This document shows, piece after piece, positions 8,103 through 17,082 of a DNA stretch of 60,192 nucleotides. The position numbers and the translations under genes were made by a program. Within the stretch, counting starts at the first letter, position 1; every line of letters starts with the position of its first letter. A model generated the notes under the pieces. The model did no database searches. It was not told the origin of the DNA and saw only the letters and a program-made list of their open reading frames with translations. The DNA is taken from NCBI GenBank assembly GCA_024697645.1, contig JAILFH010000052.1, positions 1 through 60,192 on the forward strand, in the 5' to 3' direction. The stretch comes from Prevotella sp. Its GTDB lineage: Bacteria; Bacteroidota; Bacteroidia; Bacteroidales; Bacteroidaceae.

Positions 8103-8243
8103 ATGAGCAAAAAAGGAAAGGCTAAGCGCGCTGCTTATGCAAAGAAACAAGAAGAACAGGGACGTAACGTCGTCATGTGGATTATCGGTGCTCTGATTGC
8201 ACTGGGTGTTGTCTACATCATTTGGACAATTTATAATTCATAA
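8103..8243 (+). CDS. Small single-span membrane protein, 46 residues
   Basis: Not recognised as a named family. The product starts MSKKGKAKRAAYAKKQEEQ, a strongly basic segment, followed by one hydrophobic helix (VVMWIIGALIALGVVYIIW) and a short tail YNS. That gives a cytoplasmic basic N-terminus with one membrane anchor. Its TAA stop at 8241-8243 overlaps by one base the ATG at 8243 of the CYTH gene (TAATG), which strongly suggests translational coupling. The preceding 98 nt after prfB contain no clear TAnnTTTG element, so it may be read from the prfB transcript. Confidence 0.72.
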   Translation: MSKKGKAKRAAYAKKQEEQGRNVVMWIIGALIALGVVYIIWTIYNS

Positions 8244-8743
8244 TGAGCGGTTTCGAAATCGAACGTAAGTTCCTGGTGAAAAAAGGTGGTGCCTACAAAG
8301 ACACCGCCTTTTCATGTAGTCACATTCAGCAGGGATATATTCCTGCCGATGGGGCTACGGTGCGCATTCGCTTGCGCGACGAGCAGGCATTTCTCACGAT
8401 TAAGGGACGTTCGGAAGACGGAGGCCTTTCGCGCTATGAGTTTGAGAAGGAAATCACTCGCGACGAGGCTGAGCACTTGCTGAAGATTTGTCGCGGCGGC
8501 ATCATCGACAAACATCGCTATCTGGTGAAGAGTCCTGATGGGCGCCACACGTTCGAAGTGGATGAGTTTCACGGGCTGAACGATGGGCTGATTATGGCGG
8601 AAGTAGAACTCTCGTCGGCTGATGAACCTTTCGAAAAGCCCGATTTCATCGGTCGTGAGGTGACGGGCGACCGCCGTTTCTACAACAAGCACATGCTGAA
8701 GTATCCCTTCTGTCTCTGGAAGAATACGATAGAGGAGGAGTAA
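8243..8743 (+). CDS. CYTH domain protein (triphosphate-binding hydrolase)
   Basis: A 166-residue member of the CYTH superfamily, whose members bind inorganic triphosphate, nucleotide or thiamine triphosphate in a beta tunnel with divalent metal. The N-terminal signature FEIERKFLVKKG provides the ExExK motif. Basic residues in RIRLRDEQAFLTIKGR and acidic ones in FEVDEFHGLNDGLIMAEVEL match the family metal- and phosphate-binding strands. Short bacterial members like this one are usually inorganic triphosphatases rather than adenylate cyclases. The start overlaps the stop of the small membrane protein. Confidence 0.88.
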   Translation: MSGFEIERKFLVKKGGAYKDTAFSCSHIQQGYIPADGATVRIRLRDEQAFLTIKGRSEDGGLSRYEFEKEITRDEAEHLLKICRGGIIDKHRYLVKSPDGRHTFEVDEFHGLNDGLIMAEVELSSADEPFEKPDFIGREVTGDRRFYNKHMLKYPFCLWKNTIEEE

Positions 8744-8952
8744 AAAGACAAGTAAAAAGACAAGAAGACCCTCTCTCTTCCCATTAATAGTAGGCGACTC
8801 TCATCTTTTCCCAAGAACTACCTCAGCCCTTCCTATATGGGCGGAAGAAGAGTGAAGGGAGAAATTACCCTTTGGGGTGCGAGATGAGCGCCTTTTGGGG
8901 AGGAGATTCCTGAATGAATAGTTCCTGAATTTGAGGTTCGGAAAGAAAATTG

Positions 8953-8996
8953 TAGTTGAAAGTGACTTGAAGAGAGTGCTTTCAACTATTTTTTTT
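8953..8996. terminator. Bidirectional terminator between the CYTH and vanZ genes
   Basis: A perfect 10-bp stem (TAGTTGAAAG at 8953-8962 and CTTTCAACTA at 8979-8988) with a 16-nt loop. On the plus strand eight T residues follow directly; on the minus strand the sequence continues ACAATTTTCTTT. The arm at 8979-8988 overlaps the vanZ stop codon. Confidence 0.8.
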
Positions 8997-9396
8997 GGCA
9001 ATATTTCTTGAAGATGGCGCTCATAATCAGGCCGATGATTGTGCCGAGAATGACTCCGAGCGAGTTGGCGGCGAAGTCGAGCCAGTCGCCACTACGATGA
9101 CCATTGGTGCAATAGGCCTGAGCGAGTTCAACGAGACCACCCATAGCGACAGGAGCGAGGAATGCCCACAGGAAGAGTTGGCGAGCGTTCAGTTCACGAT
9201 GCTGCCGCAAGTATTCCCACCAGATGACGGCGCAGAGCGTGCCGTACATCACGAGATGAGTCCACTTGTCGATGAGACTCACGTTGTTGAGGGGCGTTTC
9301 GGGAATCCAGGGCGTGAGACAAAGCACCCAGATGATGAAAATAAGAGCGGTTGACAGCGGGTAACGCTTCAGAATATTCTTTGTTTGCTTTTCCAT
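8986..9396 (-). CDS. VanZ family membrane protein
   Basis: A 136-residue integral membrane protein with four hydrophobic helices (around LSTALIFIIWVLCLTPW, LVMYGTLCAVIWWEYL, LFLWAFLAPVAMGGLVEL and FAANSLGVILGTIIGLIM). The DKWTHLVMYGTL and VELAQAY.....GDWLDFAANSLG motifs are characteristic of VanZ-like proteins. VanZ of enterococci gives low-level teicoplanin resistance; stand-alone homologues are of unknown role in the envelope. The open frame extends upstream to 9501, but the -7 element at 9499-9506 lies over that stretch, so the Met at 9396 is preferred. Confidence 0.85.
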   Translation of the reverse strand: MEKQTKNILKRYPLSTALIFIIWVLCLTPWIPETPLNNVSLIDKWTHLVMYGTLCAVIWWEYLRQHRELNARQLFLWAFLAPVAMGGLVELAQAYCTNGHRSGDWLDFAANSLGVILGTIIGLIMSAIFKKYCQKK

Positions 9397-9498
9397 TTGT
9401 TCTTCTGTTCGGATTTTTGACAGTTTATCGGGAGGGTAGGGAAGTGTCGCATAGAGTTCCCTTGCGCTGATTGTTCTCCCTTGAAACGTTTGTGGCTG

Positions 9499-9506
9499 CA
9501 AAGGTA
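9499..9506 (-). promoter_or_regulatory. -7 element of vanZ
   Basis: TACCTTTG on the minus strand. Transcription would begin near 9492, giving a leader of about 95 nt and excluding the longer open frame starting at 9501. Confidence 0.55.
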
Positions 9507-9676
9507 GTGTTTATTTTTCAGAAACGAAAACAGGATGCTGAGAATTTGTAGTCTTTGCGCTTCAGACGGAGTGTTCATTCTCATAGAAATGGACTTGTCG
9601 TCAGATTTTTATTTTGTTTAACATTTCGCGCGTGAGGCTTTCGCCTTCATTTCTTTCTTATATCACTTTTTTATTG

Positions 9677-9684
9677 TAACTTTG
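9677..9684 (+). promoter_or_regulatory. -7 element of purL
   Basis: TAACTTTG 26 nt before the purL ATG. The -33 position shows only a weak TTTC. I see no purine riboswitch or other structured leader. Confidence 0.5.
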
Positions 9685-9710
9685 CACAAAATTTCACGCT
9701 ATAGGAATTT

Positions 9711-12700
9711 ATGATTTTTTTCTTTAAGACAACTGACAAAAGAGTGATTGCAACAGCCGCTGACCATCGGCTGAGTGAAGAAGAAGTAAGTGCGCTGAAC
9801 TGGCTCTATGGCAATGCCGAGCAACTGGCTGAGAGCGAGTTGGAAGGCTACTATGTGGGCCCGCGCCGCGAAATGGTGACTCCTTGGAGCACGAATGCCG
9901 TTGAGATTACACAGAACATGGGACTCAGCGGCATTTCGCGTATAGAGGAGTTCTTCCCCATCGACAAGTCGCGCCTACAGGCTGACGGCTCTGCGCCCGA
10001 CGACTTGTTCGACCCAATGCTTCAGCGCCTCTACAAGGGTATTAATCAGGATGTGTTCACGGTTGACATTCAGCCCGACCCCATCCGCTATATTGATGAT
10101 CTGGAGGCCTACAACGAGCAAGAGGGACTTGCGCTGTCGGCTGAGGAAATCAGTTATCTGCACGAGATTGAGAAGCAGAACGGCCGTCCGCTTACTGACT
10201 CCGAAATCTTCGGCTTCGCACAAATCAATTCTGAGCACTGCCGCCATAAGATCTTCGGCGGTAAGTTCATCATCGATGGCGAGGAGAAGGAATCGTCGCT
10301 CTTCGAGATGATTAAGAAGACCACAAAGGAAAATCCGAATAAGATTCTCTCGGCCTATAAGGACAATGTGGCATTCGCACAAGGTCCCGTTGTTGAGCAG
10401 TTTGCTCCGCAGGATCAGTCGACAGCCGACTGGTTCCAGGTGAAGGACATCGAGAGCGTCATCTCGCTGAAGGCTGAGACCCACAACTTCCCCACAACGG
10501 TGGAGCCGTTCAATGGTGCTGCTACGGGTACGGGCGGTGAAATCCGCGACCGTATGGGTGGTGGAACAGGTTCGTGGCCCATCGCAGGAACTGCTGTCTA
10601 CATGACGAGTTATCCCCGCATGAAAGCCGATGACGGCAAGGACGACGAACTGCGCGACTGGGAAGACTTGCTACCCGTTCGTCAGTGGCTCTACCAGACG
10701 CCTGAGCAGATTCTGATCAAGGCTTCGAATGGTGCGAGCGACTTCGGTAACAAGTTCGGTCAGCCGCTCATCACGGGTTCGGTGTTGACCTTCGAACATC
10801 AGGAGGGCGAGGAGAAATATGCCTACGACAAGGTCATCATGCTGGCTGGTGGCGTGGGCTACGGCAAGAAGCGCGACTGCCTGAAGAAAGAGCCTCAGAA
10901 AGGCAACAAGGTGGTGGTCGTCGGTGGCGATAACTATCGCATCGGCCTCGGTGGCGGTTCGGTTTCGTCGGTCGACACGGGTCGCTATTCGAATGGTATT
11001 GAGTTGAACGCTGTGCAGCGAGCCAATCCTGAGATGCAGAAGCGCGCCTACAACCTCGTGCGTGCTTTGGTTGAAGAAGATAAGAATCCCGTCGTCTCTA
11101 TTCACGATCACGGCTCAGCAGGTCATCTGAACTGTCTGTCGGAACTGGTCGAAGAGTGTGGCGGTGAAATCGATATGACAAAGTTGCCCATCGGCGACAA
11201 GACCCTCTCGGCGAAAGAGATTATTGCCAACGAGAGTCAGGAGCGTATGGGTCTGCTCATCGACGAACAGCACATCGAGCATGTGCGTCAGATTGCCGAA
11301 CGTGAGCGTGCTCCGCTGTATGTGGTCGGCGAAACCACAGGTGATGCTCACTTCTCGTTCCGTCAGGGCGATGGTGTGAAGCCTTTCGACCTCGATGTGG
11401 CTCAGATGTTCGGCCATTCGCCGAAGACCATCATGCGCGACAATACGGTTGAGCGCCTCTATGAGAATGTGAACTACGTGCAGGCTCGCCCAAGCAACGA
11501 GCAACTTCAGGGCTATCTGGAGCGCGTGTTGCAGTTGGAGGCAGTTGCTTGTAAGGACTGGCTGACGAATAAGGTTGACCGCTCGGTGACGGGTAAGATT
11601 GCCCGCCAGCAGTGTCAGGGTGAGTTGCAGTTGCCGCTCTCCGACTGTGGTGTGGTTGCCCTCGACTATCGTGGCCGTAAGGGTATTGCCACAGCGTTGG
11701 GTCATGCTCCTCAGGCTGGTCTGGCTTCACCCGAGGCAGGTAGCGTGCTCTCTGTGGCTGAATCGCTGACGAATATCGTCTGGGCTCCGTTTGCAGAGGG
11801 TCTGAAGAGCATTTCGCTCTCAGCCAACTGGATGTGGCCTTGCCGCTCGCAGGAGGGTGAGGATGCTCGTCTCTATCAGGCTGTGAAAGCCCTGAGCGAT
11901 TTCTGCTGCGATCTGGGCGTGAATGTGCCTACGGGTAAGGACTCGCTCTCGATGTCGCAACAATATCCCAATGGTGAGAAGATTATTGCTCCGGGAACAG
12001 TGATTGTGAGCAGCGGTGGTGAGGTTGACGACATTCGCAAGGTTGTCTCGCCAGTTCTCGTCAACGACAAGCACTCTTCGCTCTATCATATCGACTTCTC
12101 GTTCTGCGAGCAGCGTTTGGGCGGCTCGGCTTTTGCACAGAGTCTTGGTAAGGTGGGCAGCGATGTTCCGACTGTGACCAATGCCGAGTATTTCGTTGAT
12201 TGCTTTAATGCCGTTCAGGAACTCATTCGTCGCGGATGGGTGATGGCCGGTCACGATATTTCGGCAGGTGGTCTGATTACCACATTGCTCGAGATGACTT
12301 TCGCCAATACACGTGGTGGACTTCATGTGAATCTGCATAATATCTGCGCTGGCGGCGACGTTGTGAAGGCTCTCTTCGCCGAGAATCCTGGTGTGATTAT
12401 TCAGGTGAGCGACGAGCATAAGTTCGACCTCCGTGAGTATCTGGAGGATATGGGCGTGGGCTTTGCCAAGATTGCCTATCCCGTCGAGGATGGCCGCAAG
12501 ATGGTCATTAAGGCTGACGATGATGAATATGAGTTCAATATCGACCAACTGCGCGATGTCTGGTACAAGACCAGTTATCTGCTCGATCGTCGCCAGAGTC
12601 ATAACGGAATGGCTGCAGAGCGCTTCAGCAACTACAAGCAGCAGCCTGTGGAGATGAAGTTCCCACGTGGCTTCTCTGGCAGTTTGCGCCAGTATGGCAT

Positions 12701-13478
12701 TTCTGCCGACCGCAAGGGGGTTGGTGAGGGTCGTCCCTGTGCAGCCATTATCCGCGAGAAGGGAACCAATGGTGAGCGCGAGATGGCCTACTGTCTCTAT
12801 CTGGCGGGCTTCGACGTGAAGGACGTCATGATGACCGACCTCATCACAGGTCGTGAAACACTTGACGAGGTGCAGATGATTGTGTTCTGCGGAGGATTCT
12901 CCAACAGCGACGTGCTCGGTTCGGCTAAGGGCTGGGCTGGTGCGTTCCTCTACAATCCGAAGGCCAAGGAGGCCCTCGATCGCTTCTATGCCCGTGAGGA
13001 TACGCTTTCGCTCGGTATCTGTAATGGTTGCCAACTCATGGTGGAACTTGGTCTTATCGACAAGGCGTCGGAGGCTAAGATGCTCCACAACGTCAGCCAT
13101 AAGTTCGAAAGTGGATTCCTCTCGCTGCAGATTCCCGAGAACGACAGTGTGATGTTCCATTCACTCGGCGGCTCGAAACTGGGCATCTGGGTGGCTCACG
13201 GAGAAGGTCGCTTCTCGTTGCCTGAGGGCGAGGCTCACTACAATGTCGTAGCGAAATATAATTATAGTGGCTATCCCGCCAATCCGAATGGTTCCGACTT
13301 CGACGTTGCTGGTATCTGCTCGGCCGATGGTCGTCATCTGGCGATGATGCCTCACCTCGAGCGCGCTATCTTCCCTTGGCAGAATGCCTTCTATCCGCGT
13401 AATCGTCAGAACGACGAAGTGACACCTTGGATTGAGGCTTTTGTGAATGCCAGAAAGTGGGTTGAGCGTCGCAGATAA
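9711..13478 (+). CDS. purL: Phosphoribosylformylglycinamidine synthase, single-chain
   Basis: A 1255-residue enzyme of purine synthesis that turns formylglycinamide ribotide, glutamine and ATP into formylglycinamidine ribotide. It is the large form in which PurS-like, synthetase and glutaminase parts are one chain. Visible are the nucleotide/metal region HNFPTTVEPFNGAATGTGG, GGDNYRIGLGGGSVSSVD, DHGSAGHLNCLSEL, a second synthetase half (VPTGKDSLSMSQ, GHDISAGGLITTLLEM) and the C-terminal class-I glutaminase with catalytic Cys in LGICNGCQLM near residue 1104 and the His/Glu pair in AHGEGRF. The length is typical. A single promoter and a hairpin after the stop suggest a single-gene transcript. 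Confidence 0.97.
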   Translation: MIFFFKTTDKRVIATAADHRLSEEEVSALNWLYGNAEQLAESELEGYYVGPRREMVTPWSTNAVEITQNMGLSGISRIEEFFPIDKSRLQADGSAPDDLFDPMLQRLYKGINQDVFTVDIQPDPIRYIDDLEAYNEQEGLALSAEEISYLHEIEKQNGRPLTDSEIFGFAQINSEHCRHKIFGGKFIIDGEEKESSLFEMIKKTTKENPNKILSAYKDNVAFAQGPVVEQFAPQDQSTADWFQVKDIESVISLKAETHNFPTTVEPFNGAATGTGGEIRDRMGGGTGSWPIAGTAVYMTSYPRMKADDGKDDELRDWEDLLPVRQWLYQTPEQILIKASNGASDFGNKFGQPLITGSVLTFEHQEGEEKYAYDKVIMLAGGVGYGKKRDCLKKEPQKGNKVVVVGGDNYRIGLGGGSVSSVDTGRYSNGIELNAVQRANPEMQKRAYNLVRALVEEDKNPVVSIHDHGSAGHLNCLSELVEECGGEIDMTKLPIGDKTLSAKEIIANESQERMGLLIDEQHIEHVRQIAERERAPLYVVGETTGDAHFSFRQGDGVKPFDLDVAQMFGHSPKTIMRDNTVERLYENVNYVQARPSNEQLQGYLERVLQLEAVACKDWLTNKVDRSVTGKIARQQCQGELQLPLSDCGVVALDYRGRKGIATALGHAPQAGLASPEAGSVLSVAESLTNIVWAPFAEGLKSISLSANWMWPCRSQEGEDARLYQAVKALSDFCCDLGVNVPTGKDSLSMSQQYPNGEKIIAPGTVIVSSGGEVDDIRKVVSPVLVNDKHSSLYHIDFSFCEQRLGGSAFAQSLGKVGSDVPTVTNAEYFVDCFNAVQELIRRGWVMAGHDISAGGLITTLLEMTFANTRGGLHVNLHNICAGGDVVKALFAENPGVIIQVSDEHKFDLREYLEDMGVGFAKIAYPVEDGRKMVIKADDDEYEFNIDQLRDVWYKTSYLLDRRQSHNGMAAERFSNYKQQPVEMKFPRGFSGSLRQYGISADRKGVGEGRPCAAIIREKGTNGEREMAYCLYLAGFDVKDVMMTDLITGRETLDEVQMIVFCGGFSNSDVLGSAKGWAGAFLYNPKAKEALDRFYAREDTLSLGICNGCQLMVELGLIDKASEAKMLHNVSHKFESGFLSLQIPENDSVMFHSLGGSKLGIWVAHGEGRFSLPEGEAHYNVVAKYNYSGYPANPNGSDFDVAGICSADGRHLAMMPHLERAIFPWQNAFYPRNRQNDEVTPWIEAFVNARKWVERRR

Positions 13479-13483
13479 TGAAG

Positions 13484-13502
13484 AACTTCGCGCAACGAAG
13501 TT
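13484..13502 (+). terminator. Short hairpin after purL
   Basis: A perfect 7-bp stem (AACTTCG at 13484-13490, CGAAGTT at 13496-13502) with a 5-nt loop, followed by GACTTTTCTTG. It could terminate purL, or limit read-through into the chromate transporter genes. Confidence 0.5.
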
Positions 13503-13544
13503 GACTTTTCTTGATAAATCGAATTAAAAAGAAGGAGAGCATCT

Positions 13545-14081
13545 ATGCTCGCACAATTATTTAAGACATTTAGTAAAATCGGAGCGTTCACCTTTGGCGG
13601 TGGATTTGCGATGATTCCGATGATTGAGACAGAGGTGGTCGACAAGCACAAGTGGATTACACATCAGGAGTTTGTTGACCTGATTGCTGTCGCCCAGAGT
13701 TGTCCCGGAGTTTTCGCCGTGAACATCTCTACGTTCATCGGCTACAAGGTGAAGAAGGAAGCGGGCGCGATGGTGTCTGCCCTCGGCGCCTCTCTGCCTT
13801 CGTTCCTCATCATCCTGCTCATCGCGATGTTCTTCAATAGGTATATGGATGTGCCCTGGGTGGCTGCAATGTTTAGGGGTATTCGTCCTGCTGTCGTTGC
13901 CCTTATTGCCGTTCCGACCTACAACCTCGCGAAGAGTGCCAACATCACGCTCTCTACTTGCTGGATTCCTATCGTCACAGCATTGCTCATCTGGCTGATG
14001 GGAGTGAATCCCGTGCTCATCATCTTGGTGGCAGCGTTTTGTGGCTATCTCTACGGACAGTTTATCAAACCTACAGAATAA
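13545..14081 (+). CDS. Chromate transporter family protein, N-terminal half type
   Basis: A 178-residue membrane protein of the CHR family in its split form, where two short proteins together replace one long ChrA. The signature FKTFSKIGAFTFGGGFAMIPMIE and the segment DLIAVAQSCPGVFAVNISTFIGYKV are diagnostic. About five or six membrane helices follow. The ATG is preceded by GAAGGAGAGC, a rare Shine-Dalgarno-like sequence for this genome. It forms an operon with the second half 11 nt downstream. Family members export chromate; the natural substrate in anaerobes is not established. Confidence 0.9.
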   Translation: MLAQLFKTFSKIGAFTFGGGFAMIPMIETEVVDKHKWITHQEFVDLIAVAQSCPGVFAVNISTFIGYKVKKEAGAMVSALGASLPSFLIILLIAMFFNRYMDVPWVAAMFRGIRPAVVALIAVPTYNLAKSANITLSTCWIPIVTALLIWLMGVNPVLIILVAAFCGYLYGQFIKPTE

Positions 14082-14092
14082 AAGAAGGAACT

Positions 14093-14668
14093 ATGATATT
14101 TCTGGAACTTTTCTATACGTTCTTCATCATCGGCCTATTTGGTTTTGGCGGTGGCTACGGAATGCTCTCGCTCATCCAGACGGAGACAGTCGTTCATCAC
14201 GAATGGCTCTCGTCGGCTGAGTTTACGAACATCGTGGCTATTTCGCAGATGACACCAGGACCGATTGGCATCAATTCGGCGACCTATTGCGGCTATACGG
14301 CTGTTGAGAATGCTGGTTTCAACGGCATTATGGCAGTTCTCGGTTCGCTGACGGCCACATTTGCCCTTGTGTTGCCTTCGCTTATTCTGATGATTCTCAT
14401 CAGCAAGATGTTCCTTAAATATATGGACACACCTGTTGTTCAGAACGTCTTTGCAGCCTTGCGTCCAGTTGTTGTGGGATTGTTGGCTGCCGCCACGCTC
14501 TTGCTCATGAACGAAGAAAACTTCTCGCTGCCGTCTGTTAACGCTTGGCAGTTCTGGATTAGTGTCGCATTGTTCGTCGCTACGTTTATCGGTACGAAAT
14601 TCGTTAAAATCAATCCTATCAAGATGATTTGCTTTGCTGCTTTTGCGGGGCTCATCTTGTTATATTAA
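14093..14668 (+). CDS. Chromate transporter family protein, second half
   Basis: A 191-residue membrane protein paralogous to its upstream neighbour, with FIIGLFGFGGGYGMLSLIQTE and NIVAISQMTPGPIGINSATYCG matching the same two signatures. The two halves probably form a heteromer. The open frame runs further upstream, overlapping the first half gene, but that part is in a shadow frame; the Met at 14093, after AGAAGGA, gives the family length. A secreted GH43 gene starts 14 nt later, so the four genes from 13545 to 17039 may be co-transcribed. Confidence 0.9.
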   Translation: MIFLELFYTFFIIGLFGFGGGYGMLSLIQTETVVHHEWLSSAEFTNIVAISQMTPGPIGINSATYCGYTAVENAGFNGIMAVLGSLTATFALVLPSLILMILISKMFLKYMDTPVVQNVFAALRPVVVGLLAAATLLLMNEENFSLPSVNAWQFWISVALFVATFIGTKFVKINPIKMICFAAFAGLILLY

Positions 14669-14682
14669 AAACCAACGCACCT

Positions 14683-15756
14683 ATGAAACCAACTAAAAGA
14701 CTTCTCGTCCTGATGCTACTGACGATGGTTCTATCGACCATCGCCGAGCAAGCCAATGCGCAGCGTCGCCGTATGATGCGCCCGTTCAAAACCGACACCG
14801 CTATGGTTCACGATCCCGTGATGGCCTACGAAAACGGTGTTTACTATATGTTCAGCACCGGTATGCGGGTGCAGATGATGACCTCTGAGGACCTTAAGAC
14901 TTGGAACTACTCTCCCAGAGGCGTAATGCCTGAGATTCCCGAGTGGACGAAAGAGGCCGTACCTGGATTCTCTGAGCACGTTTGGGCTCCCGATGTTATT
15001 CGCTGGCACAATCGCTGGTGGCTTGCATACAGTTGTTCAACCTTTGGCAAGAACACATCGGCTATTGGTCTGATGAGTTCCCCGACTCTGGGAAATCCAG
15101 ACTGGAAGGATCTCGGCTGCATCATCGCTAGTAATTCTCCTACGCCCAATGAAGACAAGTCGTTGCGCGACAATTGGAACGCTATCGACCCCTGCTTTGT
15201 TATCGACGATAACGATATGCCTTGGATGACCTATGGTTCGTTCTGGGATGGTATTCAACTCGTTCGTCTCGATACAACTATGCATGTGCCAGCAGGTGAA
15301 AAGCCTGTCACCATCGCACGTCGTTATGGAAAGGCTCCTCAGGGCCTTGTCAATCCAACGTCGAAATATGCTGGCGTGAATGCCATTGAGGCTCCGTTCA
15401 TCTATAAGCACAATGGCTGGTATTATCTCTTCGCAAGTTGGGACTACTGCTGCCGCGGTGAGAAGAGCGACTATAAGGTTGTTGTAGGACGTAGCAAGAA
15501 AGTAGAAGGACCCTATCGCGACCGTTCGGGTAAGAAGATGACCGATGGTGGTGGAACGCTCTTCATCGAAGGCGATAAGGCTGAGTTTGAAGGTACGGGC
15601 CACTGCGCCGTCTATGACCTTCCGACAACGCTCCTGAATCTTCGTCCCCGTACAGTCTTCATCTGTCACGGATATAGCAAGAAGATGCACGGACAGGCCA
15701 TTCTCATTCAGCGTGAGGTGGAATGGACGGAAGATGGTTGGCCTCAGTTGAAATAA
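14683..15756 (+). CDS. Secreted GH43 arabinosidase/arabinanase
   Basis: A 357-residue exported five-bladed beta-propeller hydrolase that probably cleaves alpha-1,5-arabinan or arabinose side chains of pectin. A signal peptide ends near EQANAQ. The three acidic residues of clan GH-F are recognisable: Asp44 in MVHDPVM, Asp169 in NAIDPCF and Glu236 in EAPFIY; EHVWAPDVIRWHNRWWLAYS is also typical. The longer open frame starts inside the previous gene, and the Met at 14683 begins the signal peptide. It is followed after 26 nt by a GH53 galactanase, so the pair fits digestion of pectic arabinan and galactan side chains. Arabinosidase versus endo-arabinanase activity cannot be settled by eye. Confidence 0.9.
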   Translation: MKPTKRLLVLMLLTMVLSTIAEQANAQRRRMMRPFKTDTAMVHDPVMAYENGVYYMFSTGMRVQMMTSEDLKTWNYSPRGVMPEIPEWTKEAVPGFSEHVWAPDVIRWHNRWWLAYSCSTFGKNTSAIGLMSSPTLGNPDWKDLGCIIASNSPTPNEDKSLRDNWNAIDPCFVIDDNDMPWMTYGSFWDGIQLVRLDTTMHVPAGEKPVTIARRYGKAPQGLVNPTSKYAGVNAIEAPFIYKHNGWYYLFASWDYCCRGEKSDYKVVVGRSKKVEGPYRDRSGKKMTDGGGTLFIEGDKAEFEGTGHCAVYDLPTTLLNLRPRTVFICHGYSKKMHGQAILIQREVEWTEDGWPQLK

Positions 15757-15782
15757 TTGAACAATCAACTCAATAAAAACCC

Positions 15783-17039
15783 ATGAAACGAATTATCCTG
15801 TTGGCCGTCTTGATGGCCGGGCTGCATACAGCAAATGCCCAGAAATATGTAGGTGGCGATATTTCCTTGCTGCCTAGTTATGAAGAAAACGGCACGAAGT
15901 ATCTTGACAAGAATGGTAAGAGCATCAGCGATGTGATTACCTTCAGTGCAGATAATGGCCTTAATGCCATGCGTGTGCGTCTTTTCGTAGAACCCGCCAA
16001 TGCATCCCCTACAGATAAAGGACAGGGCGTCAGACAGGATCTCGACTATGTGAAGGCTCTCGGTAAGCGCATCAAGGATGCGGGACTTGCCTTCCTCCTC
16101 GACTTTCACTATAGTGACTCATGGGCTGATCCCGTGAAGCAATGGACACCAAAGGCCTGGGTCGGTTTGTCTGATGACCAATTGGCTCAGAAAATCTATG
16201 ACTACACGAAGGATTGTCTGCAGCAATTGGTAGCCGCTGGCGCTACACCCGACTTCATTCAGACGGGAAATGAAATCAGTTACGGTATGCTCTGGGGCAG
16301 TCAGGGTTCTAAGGATAATCGCTGCTATAGCGGTAGCGACGACAACTGGCCTCGCTTCACCAATCTGCTGAAACAGGCTGGTAAGGCTTGTCGTGAGGTT
16401 TGTCCTGATGCGAAGATTATTCTCCACACAGAGCGACTGGCTAAGCCGAGTATACTGACGAATTTCTATAACAAGATGAAGTCGGCAAGTGTTGATTATG
16501 ATATTATCGGAACGAGTTACTATTCCTACTATCATGGGGCTCTCAGCACGCTTGACTCGGGTCTGACTACGTTGGAATCGAGTTTTCCCGACAAGAAGAT
16601 TATGGTTGTTGAGGCCGGATACTTCTACAATTGGCAACCAAACATCTCTGCTCCTGGTGTGGACCTTTCGGCAACCTATCCCATTAGTGAGGCAGGCCAG
16701 CAGAAATTCACGAAGGCTTTGATTGAGACACTGCAGAAGCACGAAAACGTCACGGGGCTGTTCTGGTGGTGGATGGAAGCCAACGAATATGGTCGTACGG
16801 GTTCGTCGCAGGTAACGACTGACTGGTATAATGCAGCACTTTGGAACGATCAGACGGGCAAGGTGACTCCCGCTTTCTACGAACTTCAGACTTTCCTCGG
16901 TGATGATGCGCATGCCTCTTCGCCAAATGTCGATGAAAACGCCAAGAATGAGTGGTACACAATTGATGGCAAACGAGTCGCTACACCTAATCATAAAGGT
17001 GTCTACATCAGAGACCGTCAGAAAGTTGTTGTGAAATAA
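15783..17039 (+). CDS. Arabinogalactan endo-beta-1,4-galactanase (GH53)
   Basis: A 418-residue secreted enzyme cutting beta-1,4-galactan of type I arabinogalactan. A signal peptide ends at TANAQ. The TIM-barrel motifs GGDISLLPSYEENG, DFHYSDSWADP, QTGNEISYGML (acid/base Glu164) and MVVEAGYF (nucleophile Glu277) identify GH53, as does FWWWMEANEYG. After the barrel, about 25 C-terminal residues (WYTIDGKRVATPN...KGVYIRDRQKVVVK) form the short tail that is also present at the ends of the proteins at 38655 and 41195; it is probably a sorting or anchoring signal. A strong terminator hairpin follows the stop. Confidence 0.93.
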   Translation: MKRIILLAVLMAGLHTANAQKYVGGDISLLPSYEENGTKYLDKNGKSISDVITFSADNGLNAMRVRLFVEPANASPTDKGQGVRQDLDYVKALGKRIKDAGLAFLLDFHYSDSWADPVKQWTPKAWVGLSDDQLAQKIYDYTKDCLQQLVAAGATPDFIQTGNEISYGMLWGSQGSKDNRCYSGSDDNWPRFTNLLKQAGKACREVCPDAKIILHTERLAKPSILTNFYNKMKSASVDYDIIGTSYYSYYHGALSTLDSGLTTLESSFPDKKIMVVEAGYFYNWQPNISAPGVDLSATYPISEAGQQKFTKALIETLQKHENVTGLFWWWMEANEYGRTGSSQVTTDWYNAALWNDQTGKVTPAFYELQTFLGDDAHASSPNVDENAKNEWYTIDGKRVATPNHKGVYIRDRQKVVVK

Positions 17040-17046
17040 AAAAACA

Positions 17047-17082
17047 GAACCCTCATCTCTGAAATTTAGGAGATGAGGGTTC
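17047..17082 (+). terminator. Intrinsic terminator of the GH43-GH53 operon
   Basis: A perfect 13-bp stem (arms 17047-17059 and 17070-17082) with a 10-nt loop, then GTTCTTTATA. It starts 8 nt after the GH53 stop codon. Confidence 0.8.

Noticed and set aside
9397..9501. Longer N-terminus for VanZ
   Set aside because: The added residues are not hydrophobic or family-like and overlap the -7 element.
9600..9710. Purine riboswitch before purL
   Set aside because: The leader after the -7 element is only about 20 nt and shows no three-way junction.
11820..13160. 446-codon open frame antisense to purL
   Set aside because: purL on the plus strand is certain; the antisense frame has no family resemblance and is a by-product of codon bias.
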